A DNA stretch of 64,000 nucleotides from Fredinandcohnia onubensis (GTDB lineage Bacteria > Bacillota > Bacilli > Bacillales > Bacillaceae_L), in assembly GCF_002734285.1 (NCBI RefSeq), contig NZ_NSEA01000002.1:186001-250000 (forward strand), given 5' to 3'. Every line of letters begins with the position of its first letter. Position 1 is the first letter of the stretch. The notes beneath the pieces are model-generated. The model was not told the origin of the DNA. It saw only the letters and a program-made list of their open reading frames with translations, and did not search any database. The position numbers were made by a program, and so were the translations under genes. This document shows positions 17,086-25,420 of the stretch, piece by piece.

Positions 17086-18597
17086 TCACCCTTTTCTATG
17101 GAAGATACGATGCAATTCTTGTCTCCAAGATGGCAGCTCCCACTCATTTACTTCTTTACCGTTTCGTTTGTACAACTTGAAGTCAATTCCACATAAATCA
17201 CAGCAAGATGAAGGTCTCACTTTTAGGCTTTCGTCGAAGTATGATAATACAGCTTCCCTTCGACATCCGTGAGTCTCTAACCATCTCTCCATCAGTTTAA
17301 GTTTGCTGTACTTGTATAAATATCGTTTATTTGCAGCTTCCTCAATGATTTCAACTTTTTGCCGTGTATTAAGTTCGTACTCGATACAGTCATCGATTTC
17401 CAGGTAAAATTGAATAAATCTCCATTGAACTTCAGATACACCGAATGCTGAATAAAAATACTCTTCAACCGATTTTGTATTTGTAAATTTTCCTTTCGTT
17501 TGTATCTCTTTATTCATGTATTCAATTATTTGATGTGTTTGTTCTTTCGATGGAAACTCATATTTAAGCAAGACTTCAGGTATTTCTCGGTCAAATTCAC
17601 TATGAAGTAAAATAGCAATACTTGATTTACCGTCCCTGCCAGCACGCCCTATTTCCTGTAAATATGCCTCTACTTGTGAAGGGTAATGGAAGTGAATGAC
17701 ATATCGGATATCTGACTTATTCACACCCATCCCAAATGCATTCGTGCAACAAATAATGGATAGTTGATTATTGATGAATTGCTCCTGGATCAACATTCTT
17801 TTTTCCTGTTCCATTCCACCATGGTAATAAGCAACTCGATCAAAGCCTTCATCTTTTAAAAATTGCGCAATATTTTCGGCCCATAATCGACTTGAAAAGT
17901 AAATAATTCCTGGCCCTTGCAAATCTTTTATATAGTTTAAAAGCACATCTTTCTTTTCTTCCAGCGAATTAACCTTTTTCACCGTTATGGCAATGTTTGG
18001 TCGATCAATCGAGTGGATGTGCATTTTCGGATCATTCAATTGTAATGTCCTGCTAATATCCCCTAGAACCTCTTTTGTAGCTGTTGCGGTTAGTGCTAAA
18101 CAAGGTGGGGATCCGATTTCACGGCGAATATCACCCAATCGGGAATAGTCTGGACGAAAATCATGCCCCCATTGCGAGATACAATGTGCTTCATCCACCA
18201 CAAACATAGAAAAACGAATTCCTTTTAATCGACTTAAAATAAACTTTGACTGGAGAATTTCAGGGGAGGCAAAAATATATTTATATTTGTGCAAGCTGGG
18301 TAGAACCTTACGTTTTCTCTCATTTGATAAAAAACTATTAAGGGCAATCACCCTTTTTTCACCCATTTTTCTTATCTGAAGAACCTGATCTTCCATAAGT
18401 GCAACAAGTGGTGAAATGATAAGTACACTACCTTCGAGAATTTGAGCAGGAAGCTGATAGCACAGCGATTTCCCTCCACCTGTGGGTAAGAGTGCCATGA
18501 CATCTTGTCCAGCTAAAATATCATCTATAATTTCCTTTTGCCCTTCTCGGAACGTAGAATGATTAAATTTTTCTTTTAAAATTAAATTAAGATCCAT
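17086..18597 (-). CDS. recS: RecQ-family DNA helicase RecS (YpbC)
   Basis: A 503-residue 3'-5' helicase of the short RecQ type. Motif 0 FREGQ, Walker A LPTGGGKS, DEAH box (VVDEAHCISQWGHDFRPDY), and motif VI QEIGRAGRDG are seen. C-terminal cysteines (CRREA, SSCCDLCG) suggest a zinc-binding element; there is no HRDC domain. Location after ypbB identifies it as the RecS paralogue rather than the longer YocI RecQ. ATG at 18597 follows TTGGTGG and overlaps the end of ypbB. Confidence 0.92.
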   Translation of the reverse strand: MDLNLILKEKFNHSTFREGQKEIIDDILAGQDVMALLPTGGGKSLCYQLPAQILEGSVLIISPLVALMEDQVLQIRKMGEKRVIALNSFLSNERKRKVLPSLHKYKYIFASPEILQSKFILSRLKGIRFSMFVVDEAHCISQWGHDFRPDYSRLGDIRREIGSPPCLALTATATKEVLGDISRTLQLNDPKMHIHSIDRPNIAITVKKVNSLEEKKDVLLNYIKDLQGPGIIYFSSRLWAENIAQFLKDEGFDRVAYYHGGMEQEKRMLIQEQFINNQLSIICCTNAFGMGVNKSDIRYVIHFHYPSQVEAYLQEIGRAGRDGKSSIAILLHSEFDREIPEVLLKYEFPSKEQTHQIIEYMNKEIQTKGKFTNTKSVEEYFYSAFGVSEVQWRFIQFYLEIDDCIEYELNTRQKVEIIEEAANKRYLYKYSKLKLMERWLETHGCRREAVLSYFDESLKVRPSSCCDLCGIDFKLYKRNGKEVNEWELPSWRQELHRIFHRKG

Positions 18598-19663
18598 GTT
18601 TACCACCAAATCTTGCAAGAACTAGTCTAATTTCAAAATACGAGATGTCATTTGTCAATTTTTCCTTTAAAGGTCGTAATTGCTTTATTTGTAATGTCTT
18701 ATAAACAGATAGTATCTGCTGCTGATGTTCGTGTGGAACGAATCGATCAATTGAAAAATCAGGTTTTTGATGCGTTACTTCAACAATATGATCTTCAATT
18801 GTATTCCGTTTTAGATTTCGAATGATTCCAATTTCATCGATTGTTTTACCCTGTAGTAGCAATTGATACGTTTTCTTTGTTGAAGCTGTTAGTAATACAT
18901 CCTCTTGATGTTGAGCCTCAATCATAGAACTAAGAAGAGGGAAACTGTTCCCATTCATTTCAAGATGATGAATAATAGTATGTAAGGTATGTAAAAAGAG
19001 AACCTGGCACCATACTTCATCCTCACCTAGTAAGGAACTAATCTGATCGATTGTATATCCAATTCTCGCTGAACTGGTCAGCCTCATGACAAAAATGGTT
19101 GATTCTAGCTCTGAAACCATTTCAAGGAGCGACAAAATCTCATTGTAAAGCGCTTCTGATAAAATAAATCGAGTATGTCCATCCTTAATTAAGAAACCTT
19201 TTACCCAGTCAGCAATTGAATCTTCTTGTTGGATTGGAGTATATTGTTTTTTTTCATTTACTAAATTCGACAAAACCTGCGTTAACAATGAAAGCCTACG
19301 CCAAAGTAAGATGGACTGTTCATTATACTTCCAGCCATTTAAATGCGGAGGAATCGGTTTCTTTTCAAATTCCTTTTTTAGTACACTTTTACCAAGAGAT
19401 GTAATGGTAAATTTATTACTTGAAGGTGTTATTTCTTCAATTAGAGCATGTTCATGAAGTATTTGTATCTCCTTCTCAACCTGTTCTCTTCGAATCGGCC
19501 TTAGAATACCGAATAGAGGAGTGAGATCAAATAGATTCGCATCCCCAATCGTTTGAGAGGACTTTTTACCGTTCAACAAGTGATGTATCCCATAAACAGT
19601 CCGTTCACCGTCTAGTTTATGCAAGCAATATAAGATTAATATCGAGCGATAAGTAATGTTCAC
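18587..19663 (-). CDS. ypbB: Helix-turn-helix protein YpbB (helicase partner)
   Basis: A 358-residue protein with a winged-helix-like N-terminus and a C-terminal RecQ-type HTH region (LLQGKTIDEIGIIRNLKRNTIEDHI). It overlaps recS by 11 bases, which suggests translational coupling and a joint role in DNA repair; this is inference. The start is GTG after GGGGGAG. The same pair occurs in B. subtilis. Confidence 0.85.
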   Translation of the reverse strand: MNITYRSILILYCLHKLDGERTVYGIHHLLNGKKSSQTIGDANLFDLTPLFGILRPIRREQVEKEIQILHEHALIEEITPSSNKFTITSLGKSVLKKEFEKKPIPPHLNGWKYNEQSILLWRRLSLLTQVLSNLVNEKKQYTPIQQEDSIADWVKGFLIKDGHTRFILSEALYNEILSLLEMVSELESTIFVMRLTSSARIGYTIDQISSLLGEDEVWCQVLFLHTLHTIIHHLEMNGNSFPLLSSMIEAQHQEDVLLTASTKKTYQLLLQGKTIDEIGIIRNLKRNTIEDHIVEVTHQKPDFSIDRFVPHEHQQQILSVYKTLQIKQLRPLKEKLTNDISYFEIRLVLARFGGKHGS

Positions 19664-19703
19664 GGCTTCTCCCCCTCAAACGACGAAATAGATGGAAAAT
19701 TGT

Positions 19704-19717
19704 CGAACGAATGTTAC
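19704..19717. promoter_or_regulatory. LexA (DinR) box-like site upstream of ypbB-recS
   Basis: CGAACGAATGTTAC matches 12 of 14 positions of the Bacillus SOS consensus CGAACRNRYGTTYG, 41 bases before the ypbB start. Confidence 0.4.
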
Positions 19718-19830
19718 TTTTATTTTATCAAATAATAACGAAAAGTGGGATGTTTTCGTGTGGAATTATGAACATGCTTGTCAAATGGGAAAAACCCTTT
19801 TAGATTAAGCAATCTCACTATATATTTTTA

Positions 19831-19859
19831 TTGAAAAGTTTTGTGAACAGCTTTACAAT
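19831..19859 (+). promoter_or_regulatory. SigA promoter of fer
   Basis: TTGAAA (19831-19836), 17-base spacer, TACAAT (19854-19859), about 100 bases upstream of the fer start. Confidence 0.65.
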
Positions 19860-19889
19860 GAATATGAGGAAGCTGTTTCCATGCTATGA

Positions 19890-20210
<321 letters not shown>

Positions 20211-20225
20211 TCTTTATATTCAATG

Positions 20226-20257
20226 AAGAACCCTTTCGTTTAGGGGTTCTTTTTTTA
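20226..20257 (+). terminator. Terminator of fer
   Basis: GAACCC...GGGGTTC hairpin followed by seven T. Confidence 0.85.
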
Positions 20258-20261
20258 AATG

Positions 20262-20288
20262 GTAAAAAGCAGGCAATGCCTGCTTTTT
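20262..20288 (-). terminator. Terminator of the PHP phosphatase gene
   Basis: AAAAAGCAGGCAATGCCTGCTTTTT, a compact hairpin with T-run on either strand, ten bases past the stop at 20298. Confidence 0.8.
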
Positions 20289-20297
20289 GTCGTTCTA

Positions 20298-21110
20298 TTA
20301 TCCAAGTGGAACTTCTTTACGTTCCCCTTTTTCAAATGTCATTAAGGTTTTGTAGCCTACACTTTTAGCTAGTTCAATTGCTTGATCAAAATCAGCACCT
20401 ACATCCTGTGGTCGGTGTGCGTCCGATGACAAGACGATTGGAATGTTTTTATCAAAGCACATTTGGAGTAGTCGAGGATCTGGATAAAGCTTGCCAATTG
20501 GCTTTCGCAATCCAGCAGTACTAATTTCAACGCAGGTTTTTGAGTTCGCTAATGCTGTAGTTGCACGATCAAATTGATGCAAAAGGAACTCCTCATCTTC
20601 AGGAATGTATTTAAAAATCTTGACTAGATCAATATGACCGATAATATCAAATAGGTTTGATTCGGCCAATGTAATCACCTGATCATAATACTTTGTATAT
20701 GTATCATGTAGATCCCTTTTATCCCATTCATCACGAAACTCCGCAAGGTCAATTCCAAAATCGCCAACCCAATGGATGGAGCCAATTACATAATCAAAAT
20801 CATAGGTAGAAATGAATTTCTCCATTTCTGCATGCTTCCCAGGTGTATAATCCATTTCAATGGACATCTTTACATCAATATTATTTTTCCAGGCAATCTT
20901 AAATAAATCTACATAATCCTTCATGTCATAATATCTTCTTGCATCAACCCATGGATTACTCAGAATATCTTTTGTCTGATAAAAATGATAAGCGTGTTCA
21001 GAAATCCCGAAATGATCAATTTTTTTTGCCTTTGCTTCATCAATAAACTTCATTAAATAGTCTAATTCAAGCGTTCCAAGCTCTAAATGATTGTGATAAT
21101 CAGTTCGCAT
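20298..21110 (-). CDS. PHP-domain phosphatase, HisJ (histidinol-phosphatase) family
   Basis: A 270-residue metal-dependent PHP phosphoesterase. Motifs DYHNHLELG (residues 4-12), GISEHAY, IEMDYTP, IGHIDLV and SDAHRP supply the metal ligands. Family members hydrolyse histidinol phosphate in histidine synthesis, but no his genes are nearby, so the real substrate is uncertain. ATG at 21110 follows a GGGGGGA ribosome binding site. Confidence 0.88.
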   Translation of the reverse strand: MRTDYHNHLELGTLELDYLMKFIDEAKAKKIDHFGISEHAYHFYQTKDILSNPWVDARRYYDMKDYVDLFKIAWKNNIDVKMSIEMDYTPGKHAEMEKFISTYDFDYVIGSIHWVGDFGIDLAEFRDEWDKRDLHDTYTKYYDQVITLAESNLFDIIGHIDLVKIFKYIPEDEEFLLHQFDRATTALANSKTCVEISTAGLRKPIGKLYPDPRLLQMCFDKNIPIVLSSDAHRPQDVGADFDQAIELAKSVGYKTLMTFEKGERKEVPLG

Positions 21111-21184
21111 ACCGAATCCCCCCAAAGTTTTTCTTATTATACATGAACTTGTCTCTCTAGGGGAATAAAAAAGCTCAAAATTAT

Positions 21185-21886
21185 TTAGGATTTTTCGACA
21201 ATTAAGATTTGATTAGGAAAAATTAAATCATCTGTTAACTGATTTAACATCTTAATTTCCTCAACAGTTAAACCTACCCGATGTGCAATTACTGATAAAG
21301 AATCCCCAGCCCTCACTGTATAGGTTTCAATCTTTTTTAAAACTTCAGCGTCCTCTTTTTCCAATTCCATTAATGTAGGAACTAAAATTTGCTCATCGGT
21401 TAGCATATAAAGAGGGTCAATCGCATTGTTTCTAGAAGAATTCCATTCTCCATTATGTACTTCAAAATGTAAATGTGGACCAGTTGAATTACCTGTACTA
21501 CCGATATGACCAATTAACTGACCTTTTACAACCTTTTCTCCTTCTTGAACATTGCGCTTACTTAAGTGTGCATAAACTGTCTCATATCCATTTGGATGCT
21601 CAATAAAAACGACATGCCCATATGAACCCTTGTAATATGATTTTTTTACGATTCCTTCTTCAACCGCATATATATGATCTCCTAGCGGAGCAGCGATATC
21701 TAAGCCTTTGTGATTGCCTTGTCTCGTTCCAAACGTATCAGTGATTCTCCCTGTGACCGGCCACGCCCATTCCTCTGTTGCATTATTACCTGTAAGTTCA
21801 TGTGCGTTGACATTACGATCTCCTACAAAGAGTAATCCTGTACAAACTGCCAAAATGGCAAGAATTACAAATCGTTTACCAAACAT
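21185..21886 (-). CDS. Secreted M23 peptidase with C-terminal LysM
   Basis: A 233-residue exported peptidoglycan hydrolase: signal peptide (about residues 1-28, ending VNA), an M23 (LytM-type) domain with HKGLDIA and HLHFEVH metal ligands, and a C-terminal LysM (YTVRAGDSLSVIAHRVG...NQILIVEKS). The closest functional parallel is the SpoIIQ/LytH-type endopeptidase group; sporulation involvement is inference. ATG at 21886 follows GAGGAGG. Confidence 0.9.
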   Translation of the reverse strand: MFGKRFVILAILAVCTGLLFVGDRNVNAHELTGNNATEEWAWPVTGRITDTFGTRQGNHKGLDIAAPLGDHIYAVEEGIVKKSYYKGSYGHVVFIEHPNGYETVYAHLSKRNVQEGEKVVKGQLIGHIGSTGNSTGPHLHFEVHNGEWNSSRNNAIDPLYMLTDEQILVPTLMELEKEDAEVLKKIETYTVRAGDSLSVIAHRVGLTVEEIKMLNQLTDDLIFPNQILIVEKS

Positions 21887-22114
21887 TTTGATCCTCCTCA
21901 AAATATTGAACAAATGATGCTATGAAAATGTGAACCCGTTATGATTAGATTCAAGGACACCCCCTATCTCACATTATCTCTATTTACTAAGCAAATAAGG
22001 GACACCCTTACATTATTTGAAAAATTTTCTTAAATTATGTAAATAAAGTAACACTTTTCGTAACTGGCAAGGTAATATTGCCCATTTACACCTATCAAAA
22101 TCATATTTTTAAGC

Positions 22115-22145
22115 AAAAAAAAAAGAGACAACTTGGTGTCTCTTA
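22115..22145 (-). terminator. Terminator of sigX-rsiX
   Basis: AAGAGACA-CCAAG-TTGTCTCTT hairpin on the minus strand followed by a long T-run; it overlaps the rsiX stop. Confidence 0.85.
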
Positions 22146-23378
22146 TTGCAATTGAATTAGATTTGGTGCGAGCGGTACTGGTACCGGTTCCCCTATACGC
22201 ACATTACCAATTTGATCAATATTTCCGTAAAAAGTAACTGTTTCGAAATTAAACTCTTTAGCGGTTAGCATGATTGCATCCAACATAAGGATATAATTAT
22301 CTGTATTCTCTAAGACCGAATCATCACTAAAATGAATTTCTAAATTAGTACCATCTGCTTTAATTTGTTTAATTTCAGATATGATTGGCGGATGTAGGGT
22401 ATAATCACCTTGTTTAGCCTCCACTTTCATAGCTTCTAGTGCTTGTTCAATCGTATTAAAATTTTCATAGGTTAGAGCTAAAATTTTACGGTCTGAATGA
22501 TCATTTACATAATATAGATATGCTTTTTTTGTATCTTCCTCAACATCAATATAATTTTCAATGATACCCGTTTGCCCTATGGTAATTCCTTGTTGATTAT
22601 TTTGGAAAAGTTCAACATGTTGATAGTCTTCTAACAGATAACGGAACGAACTAATCGTATGTGAAAATTCTGCAGCTTCCGCAGTAGCAAATGACTCAGT
22701 ATTAATCGAGTTGTCTACGTCCACCCTTACAGCCTTTGAATTGTCTTTCGTTACAACTTCTGAGAAATCTTCAAAATATGAATTCGAAATTTCATCAATG
22801 CCCCATTCTTTGTTTTCGCGAATAGCCTCATTTACTCTTGGAACTGTCTTTTGCCATTGTTCAACAACATTTTCCCCGTTAGATTCGACGATTACTGAAA
22901 CAACAGTAGGAAACATTACACCACCCAAATACACACCATATGTTAGAAGGACTTCATTTTCCCCTACACTATTAACAGTGTAACTATTGCTTAGTTGTTC
23001 CTCAAATGAAAATATTCCAGCCTCTTCATTTTGTTGTGGTTCCTCTGCTTTTTCTAGTGTGCTCAATGATGCATCCTTTGATGCTGCTTCTCTGTTGTCT
23101 GAATCCATAGTAATGTTTGTATTTTCTCTTGCCATTTCAGCAGAATCGAAGCTTGAGCTGTTCATATTATTAATGAAAGAAGGAGCTAAGATGAATAATA
23201 GAAGCACTGCTGCCGCAGATGCAAGGGTAGGAACAAGCCACATTTTTCTCTTTTTCTTATTCATTTTAAGGGTGATATTTTGATAAATCTCTTGTGGTTT
23301 CCGTTTGTCTTTTATTCCTGGCATTTGCGATAGCATCTGCTCGAGTTGGTCATCACTCCACTTTGAATTTTTCATCAT
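22143..23378 (-). CDS. rsiX: Anti-sigma-X factor RsiX
   Basis: A 411-residue single-pass membrane protein: cytosolic N-terminal sigma-binding part, one helix at about residues 45-62 (WLVPTLASAAAVLLLFIL), and a large external domain. It overlaps sigX by 26 bases, the normal sigma/anti-sigma arrangement. B. subtilis RsiX is about 368 residues; this one is somewhat longer. Identification rests on context, topology and size. Confidence 0.88.
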   Translation of the reverse strand: MMKNSKWSDDQLEQMLSQMPGIKDKRKPQEIYQNITLKMNKKKRKMWLVPTLASAAAVLLLFILAPSFINNMNSSSFDSAEMARENTNITMDSDNREAASKDASLSTLEKAEEPQQNEEAGIFSFEEQLSNSYTVNSVGENEVLLTYGVYLGGVMFPTVVSVIVESNGENVVEQWQKTVPRVNEAIRENKEWGIDEISNSYFEDFSEVVTKDNSKAVRVDVDNSINTESFATAEAAEFSHTISSFRYLLEDYQHVELFQNNQQGITIGQTGIIENYIDVEEDTKKAYLYYVNDHSDRKILALTYENFNTIEQALEAMKVEAKQGDYTLHPPIISEIKQIKADGTNLEIHFSDDSVLENTDNYILMLDAIMLTAKEFNFETVTFYGNIDQIGNVRIGEPVPVPLAPNLIQLQ

Positions 23379-23901
23379 CTATACCCTCCTTTACGCCTGA
23401 TTCCTCCATATACTTCTTTAAGACCTTTAGACCTCTATGCTGAGTTGTCTTTACCTTACTCTCCGTCCATCCAAGAGCTTCAGCAGTCTCTGAAATTGAA
23501 AGTGATTGGATATATCGTAATATAAGCACCATACGCTGGTCGGTAGTACAGTTTTCTAAGCATCGGTACATCATTTGTACCTGCTCATTTTGCAACGCTA
23601 TTTCTTCCGGAAGTGGAGCAAAGTCTTTTACCTCTTGGCGACTCCAATCAAAAGAATCCATTATACGCTGTTTCCACCCTTTTTGTTTCCGGAACGAGTC
23701 AATCGCGACATGTCTAGCAATTGAAAATAACCATGTTTTTTCACTACTTTTTCCTTCGAATCTATCATATGATTTTAAAACTCTTATATAAACTTCCTGA
23801 ACGAGATCTTCAGCTTGTTCACGATTTTTTACCATATAAAATAAGAAGGAAAAGACATCGTGATGATACTTTTCATATAGTTCCTCAAACAAGGAATCCA
23901 T
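23353..23901 (-). CDS. sigX: ECF RNA polymerase sigma factor SigX
   Basis: A 182-residue ECF sigma factor. Region 2 contains LFYMVKNREQAEDLVQEVY and KTWLFSIARHVAIDSFR; region 4 contains SISETAEALGWTESKVKTTQHR. In B. subtilis SigX controls genes modifying the cell envelope charge (dlt, pssA). ATG at 23901 lies eight bases after GGGAGG; an in-frame TTG two codons earlier is less likely. A SigX-type promoter lies just upstream. Confidence 0.93.
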   Translation of the reverse strand: MDSLFEELYEKYHHDVFSFLFYMVKNREQAEDLVQEVYIRVLKSYDRFEGKSSEKTWLFSIARHVAIDSFRKQKGWKQRIMDSFDWSRQEVKDFAPLPEEIALQNEQVQMMYRCLENCTTDQRMVLILRYIQSLSISETAEALGWTESKVKTTQHRGLKVLKKYMEESGVKEGIDDEKFKVE

Positions 23902-23928
23902 TTGCAAATCCTCCCGTTCATTTCATTA

Positions 23929-23955
23929 GTCGAATGTTTTATAAAAAAAGTTACA
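23929..23955 (-). promoter_or_regulatory. Autoregulatory ECF (SigX-type) promoter of sigX
   Basis: Minus strand TGTAAC (23950-23955), 17-base spacer with a T-run, CGAC (23929-23932), about 30 bases before the sigX start. It matches the TGtAAC-N16/17-CGwC ECF consensus. Confidence 0.85.
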
Positions 23956-23978
23956 CTCCCAATATAGTATGAATTAAT

Positions 23979-24013
23979 AAAAAAAGGAAGAATATTTTGG
24001 TAATATTCTTCCT
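23979..24013 (-). terminator. Terminator of the B12-controlled operon
   Basis: GGAAGAATATT-ACCAA-AATATTCTTCC on the minus strand followed by seven T, at the S-component stop. Confidence 0.85.
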
Positions 24014-24516
24014 TACTTTGCAATTGTTACATTTTTTAAGAATAGTAGTCTCAGAATTGGATACAGAATGAGAAAAAATACTCCATTCCCAATTGCATGA
24101 CTCAAATCAAATGGTAGTCCAGCTACGTAATAGGCAAGGAACTTACCCGAGAATAAATAAAGAGGGATTGAGATTACAAAGCCATATAAGAAACCACAAA
24201 ATACTGCATAGATGGCTAATAATATGACAGGAATTCGATCACGATACTTCCGTAAAGCCCCACTAATTAACCCAATTATCCCCCATGCAACGATTTGTCC
24301 AATGGTCCATAAACCCATACCCATTACAAGATTCGATAATACAGAACCGAAAACAGCTACAACCATACCATAGATTGGACCCAAAAATAAGCTAGTTATC
24401 ACGATAATCGCTGTCATAGGCTGGACATTCGGAAGGAATGTAAATGTAATTCTGCCTACAACAGACAATGCGATTAGCATCGATAAGAGCGTTAAATTTT
24501 TAACAGATAAATTCAT
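24013..24516 (-). CDS. ECF transporter S component, predicted cobalamin or precursor uptake (CbrT-like)
   Basis: A 167-residue integral membrane protein with five to six helices. The signature NVQPMTAIIVI and repeated small-residue GxxxG patterns are typical of ECF substrate-binding (S) subunits. It would use the shared EcfAA'T energising module, encoded elsewhere. Substrate assignment rests on the cobalamin riboswitch upstream, not on binding residues. ATG overlaps the stop of the lipoprotein gene (TAATG), so translation is coupled. Confidence 0.82.
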   Translation of the reverse strand: MNLSVKNLTLLSMLIALSVVGRITFTFLPNVQPMTAIIVITSLFLGPIYGMVVAVFGSVLSNLVMGMGLWTIGQIVAWGIIGLISGALRKYRDRIPVILLAIYAVFCGFLYGFVISIPLYLFSGKFLAYYVAGLPFDLSHAIGNGVFFLILYPILRLLFLKNVTIAK

Positions 24517-24938
24517 TATTCCCACTTATGGAGATCGAATTCGATCTTATCTTCAGGCTCTAATTTGTATTCATTAGCTCCTACCATGGCTTCTTCGCCA
24601 TTAACAGAATAAAACCATGATGTCTTTTCTTCTTCGCTGCCTGCAACGCCATTAATGCTGGCAACAAAAGCACCATCGAATTGTGTTTCGATGTCAAAGT
24701 TTGCTTGCATGACGTCCATAACGGTAACTTCTTTTCCTGATTCAATTTTAATTTCTTTTTCTTCAATGATTTCTTCACCATTGTTTTTCGAGATAACAAC
24801 AGTAACAATCTCTGCTGCTGTTTCTTCTTTATCTACAGTTTCTGCGGTGTTGTTGTTGGAAGATTCATTTGTAGATGGCTCATTGCTGCATCCAAATAAA
24901 ATTCCCAATGATAGTAAAGCAACTAATAATTTTTTCAT
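24516..24938 (-). CDS. Lipoprotein with DUF4430 (transcobalamin-like) domain
   Basis: A 140-residue lipoprotein: signal peptide with lipobox LFGC (Cys at residue 17), a Ser/Asn/Thr-rich tether, and a C-terminal DUF4430 domain (VTVMDVMQANFDIE...WFYSVNGEEAMVGANEYKLEPEDKIEF). DUF4430 corresponds to the C-terminal part of transcobalamin-type proteins. First gene after a cobalamin riboswitch, coupled to the S component, so it probably captures cobalamin or a corrinoid outside the membrane; this is inference. ATG follows AAAGGGGAG. Confidence 0.83.
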   Translation of the reverse strand: MKKLLVALLSLGILFGCSNEPSTNESSNNNTAETVDKEETAAEIVTVVISKNNGEEIIEEKEIKIESGKEVTVMDVMQANFDIETQFDGAFVASINGVAGSEEEKTSWFYSVNGEEAMVGANEYKLEPEDKIEFDLHKWE

Positions 24939-25003
24939 GTTTCTAGCTCCCCTTTTGTTAAAATATGTGTATGAATAAGTGTTTTTTGCACCTAACATCG
25001 TAA

Positions 25004-25032
25004 ATAAAAAAGCTCACCCTTGGGGTGAGCTT
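25004..25032 (-). terminator. Attenuator terminator of the cobalamin riboswitch
   Basis: AAGCTCACCCC-AA-GGGGTGAGCTT-type hairpin (minus strand) followed by TTTTTT, between the aptamer and the lipoprotein gene. A hairpin at 25080-25101 has a CGGGGTG loop able to pair with its CACCCC arm. Confidence 0.85.
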
Positions 25033-25112
25033 AGAAGATATAACAGGAAAACAACAAAAATGCATGGTGTTTTAATGCTAATTCTCGCACCCCGGAGAAT
25101 TAAAAAAGAAAT

Positions 25113-25272
25113 GAATTAGGCAGGTCTACTGACTTAAGCTTCTTCCTACTTTGAGTCCTTCCCATATGTTGAACAGCATTCGCCATCCAGGCATACAGTG
25201 GTTCTTCTCATTTCGTCCACTTTTACAGTTGCGGGGGCAGTTCTGGATTCACACCAGATTCCCTTTTAATTC
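25113..25272 (-). promoter_or_regulatory. Cobalamin (B12) riboswitch aptamer
   Basis: On the minus strand the conserved sequences occur in order: GAATCTGGTGTGAATCCAG, AACTGCCCCCGCAACTGTAA, the B12-box region CCACTGTATGCCTGGATGG, GGGAAGGA and AGTCAGTAGACCTGCC. The closing stem is GAATTA (25267-25272) with TAATTC (25113-25118). Expression of the lipoprotein and S component should fall when cobalamin is plentiful. The rest of the 480-bp gap up to resE holds only AT-rich sequence. Confidence 0.93.
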
Positions 25273-25420
25273 AAAAAGAATTATACTACATTCTCTGACA
25301 CCTAAAATTCAATAAATTATTTAATTTTCTATTTAACAATCCTTATATTACAAGAAGAGTTTTTCTTTTACAAGGAAATTGTTTCTTATGGAACAAGAAT
25401 CTTCGCCACGTTTTTTCAAA

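Noticed and set aside
24013-24516. Reading the S component as the riboflavin transporter RibU, which lies near fer in B. subtilis
   Set aside because: The operon is preceded by a cobalamin riboswitch, not an FMN one, and the NVQPMTAIIVI segment fits cobalamin-type S subunits better.
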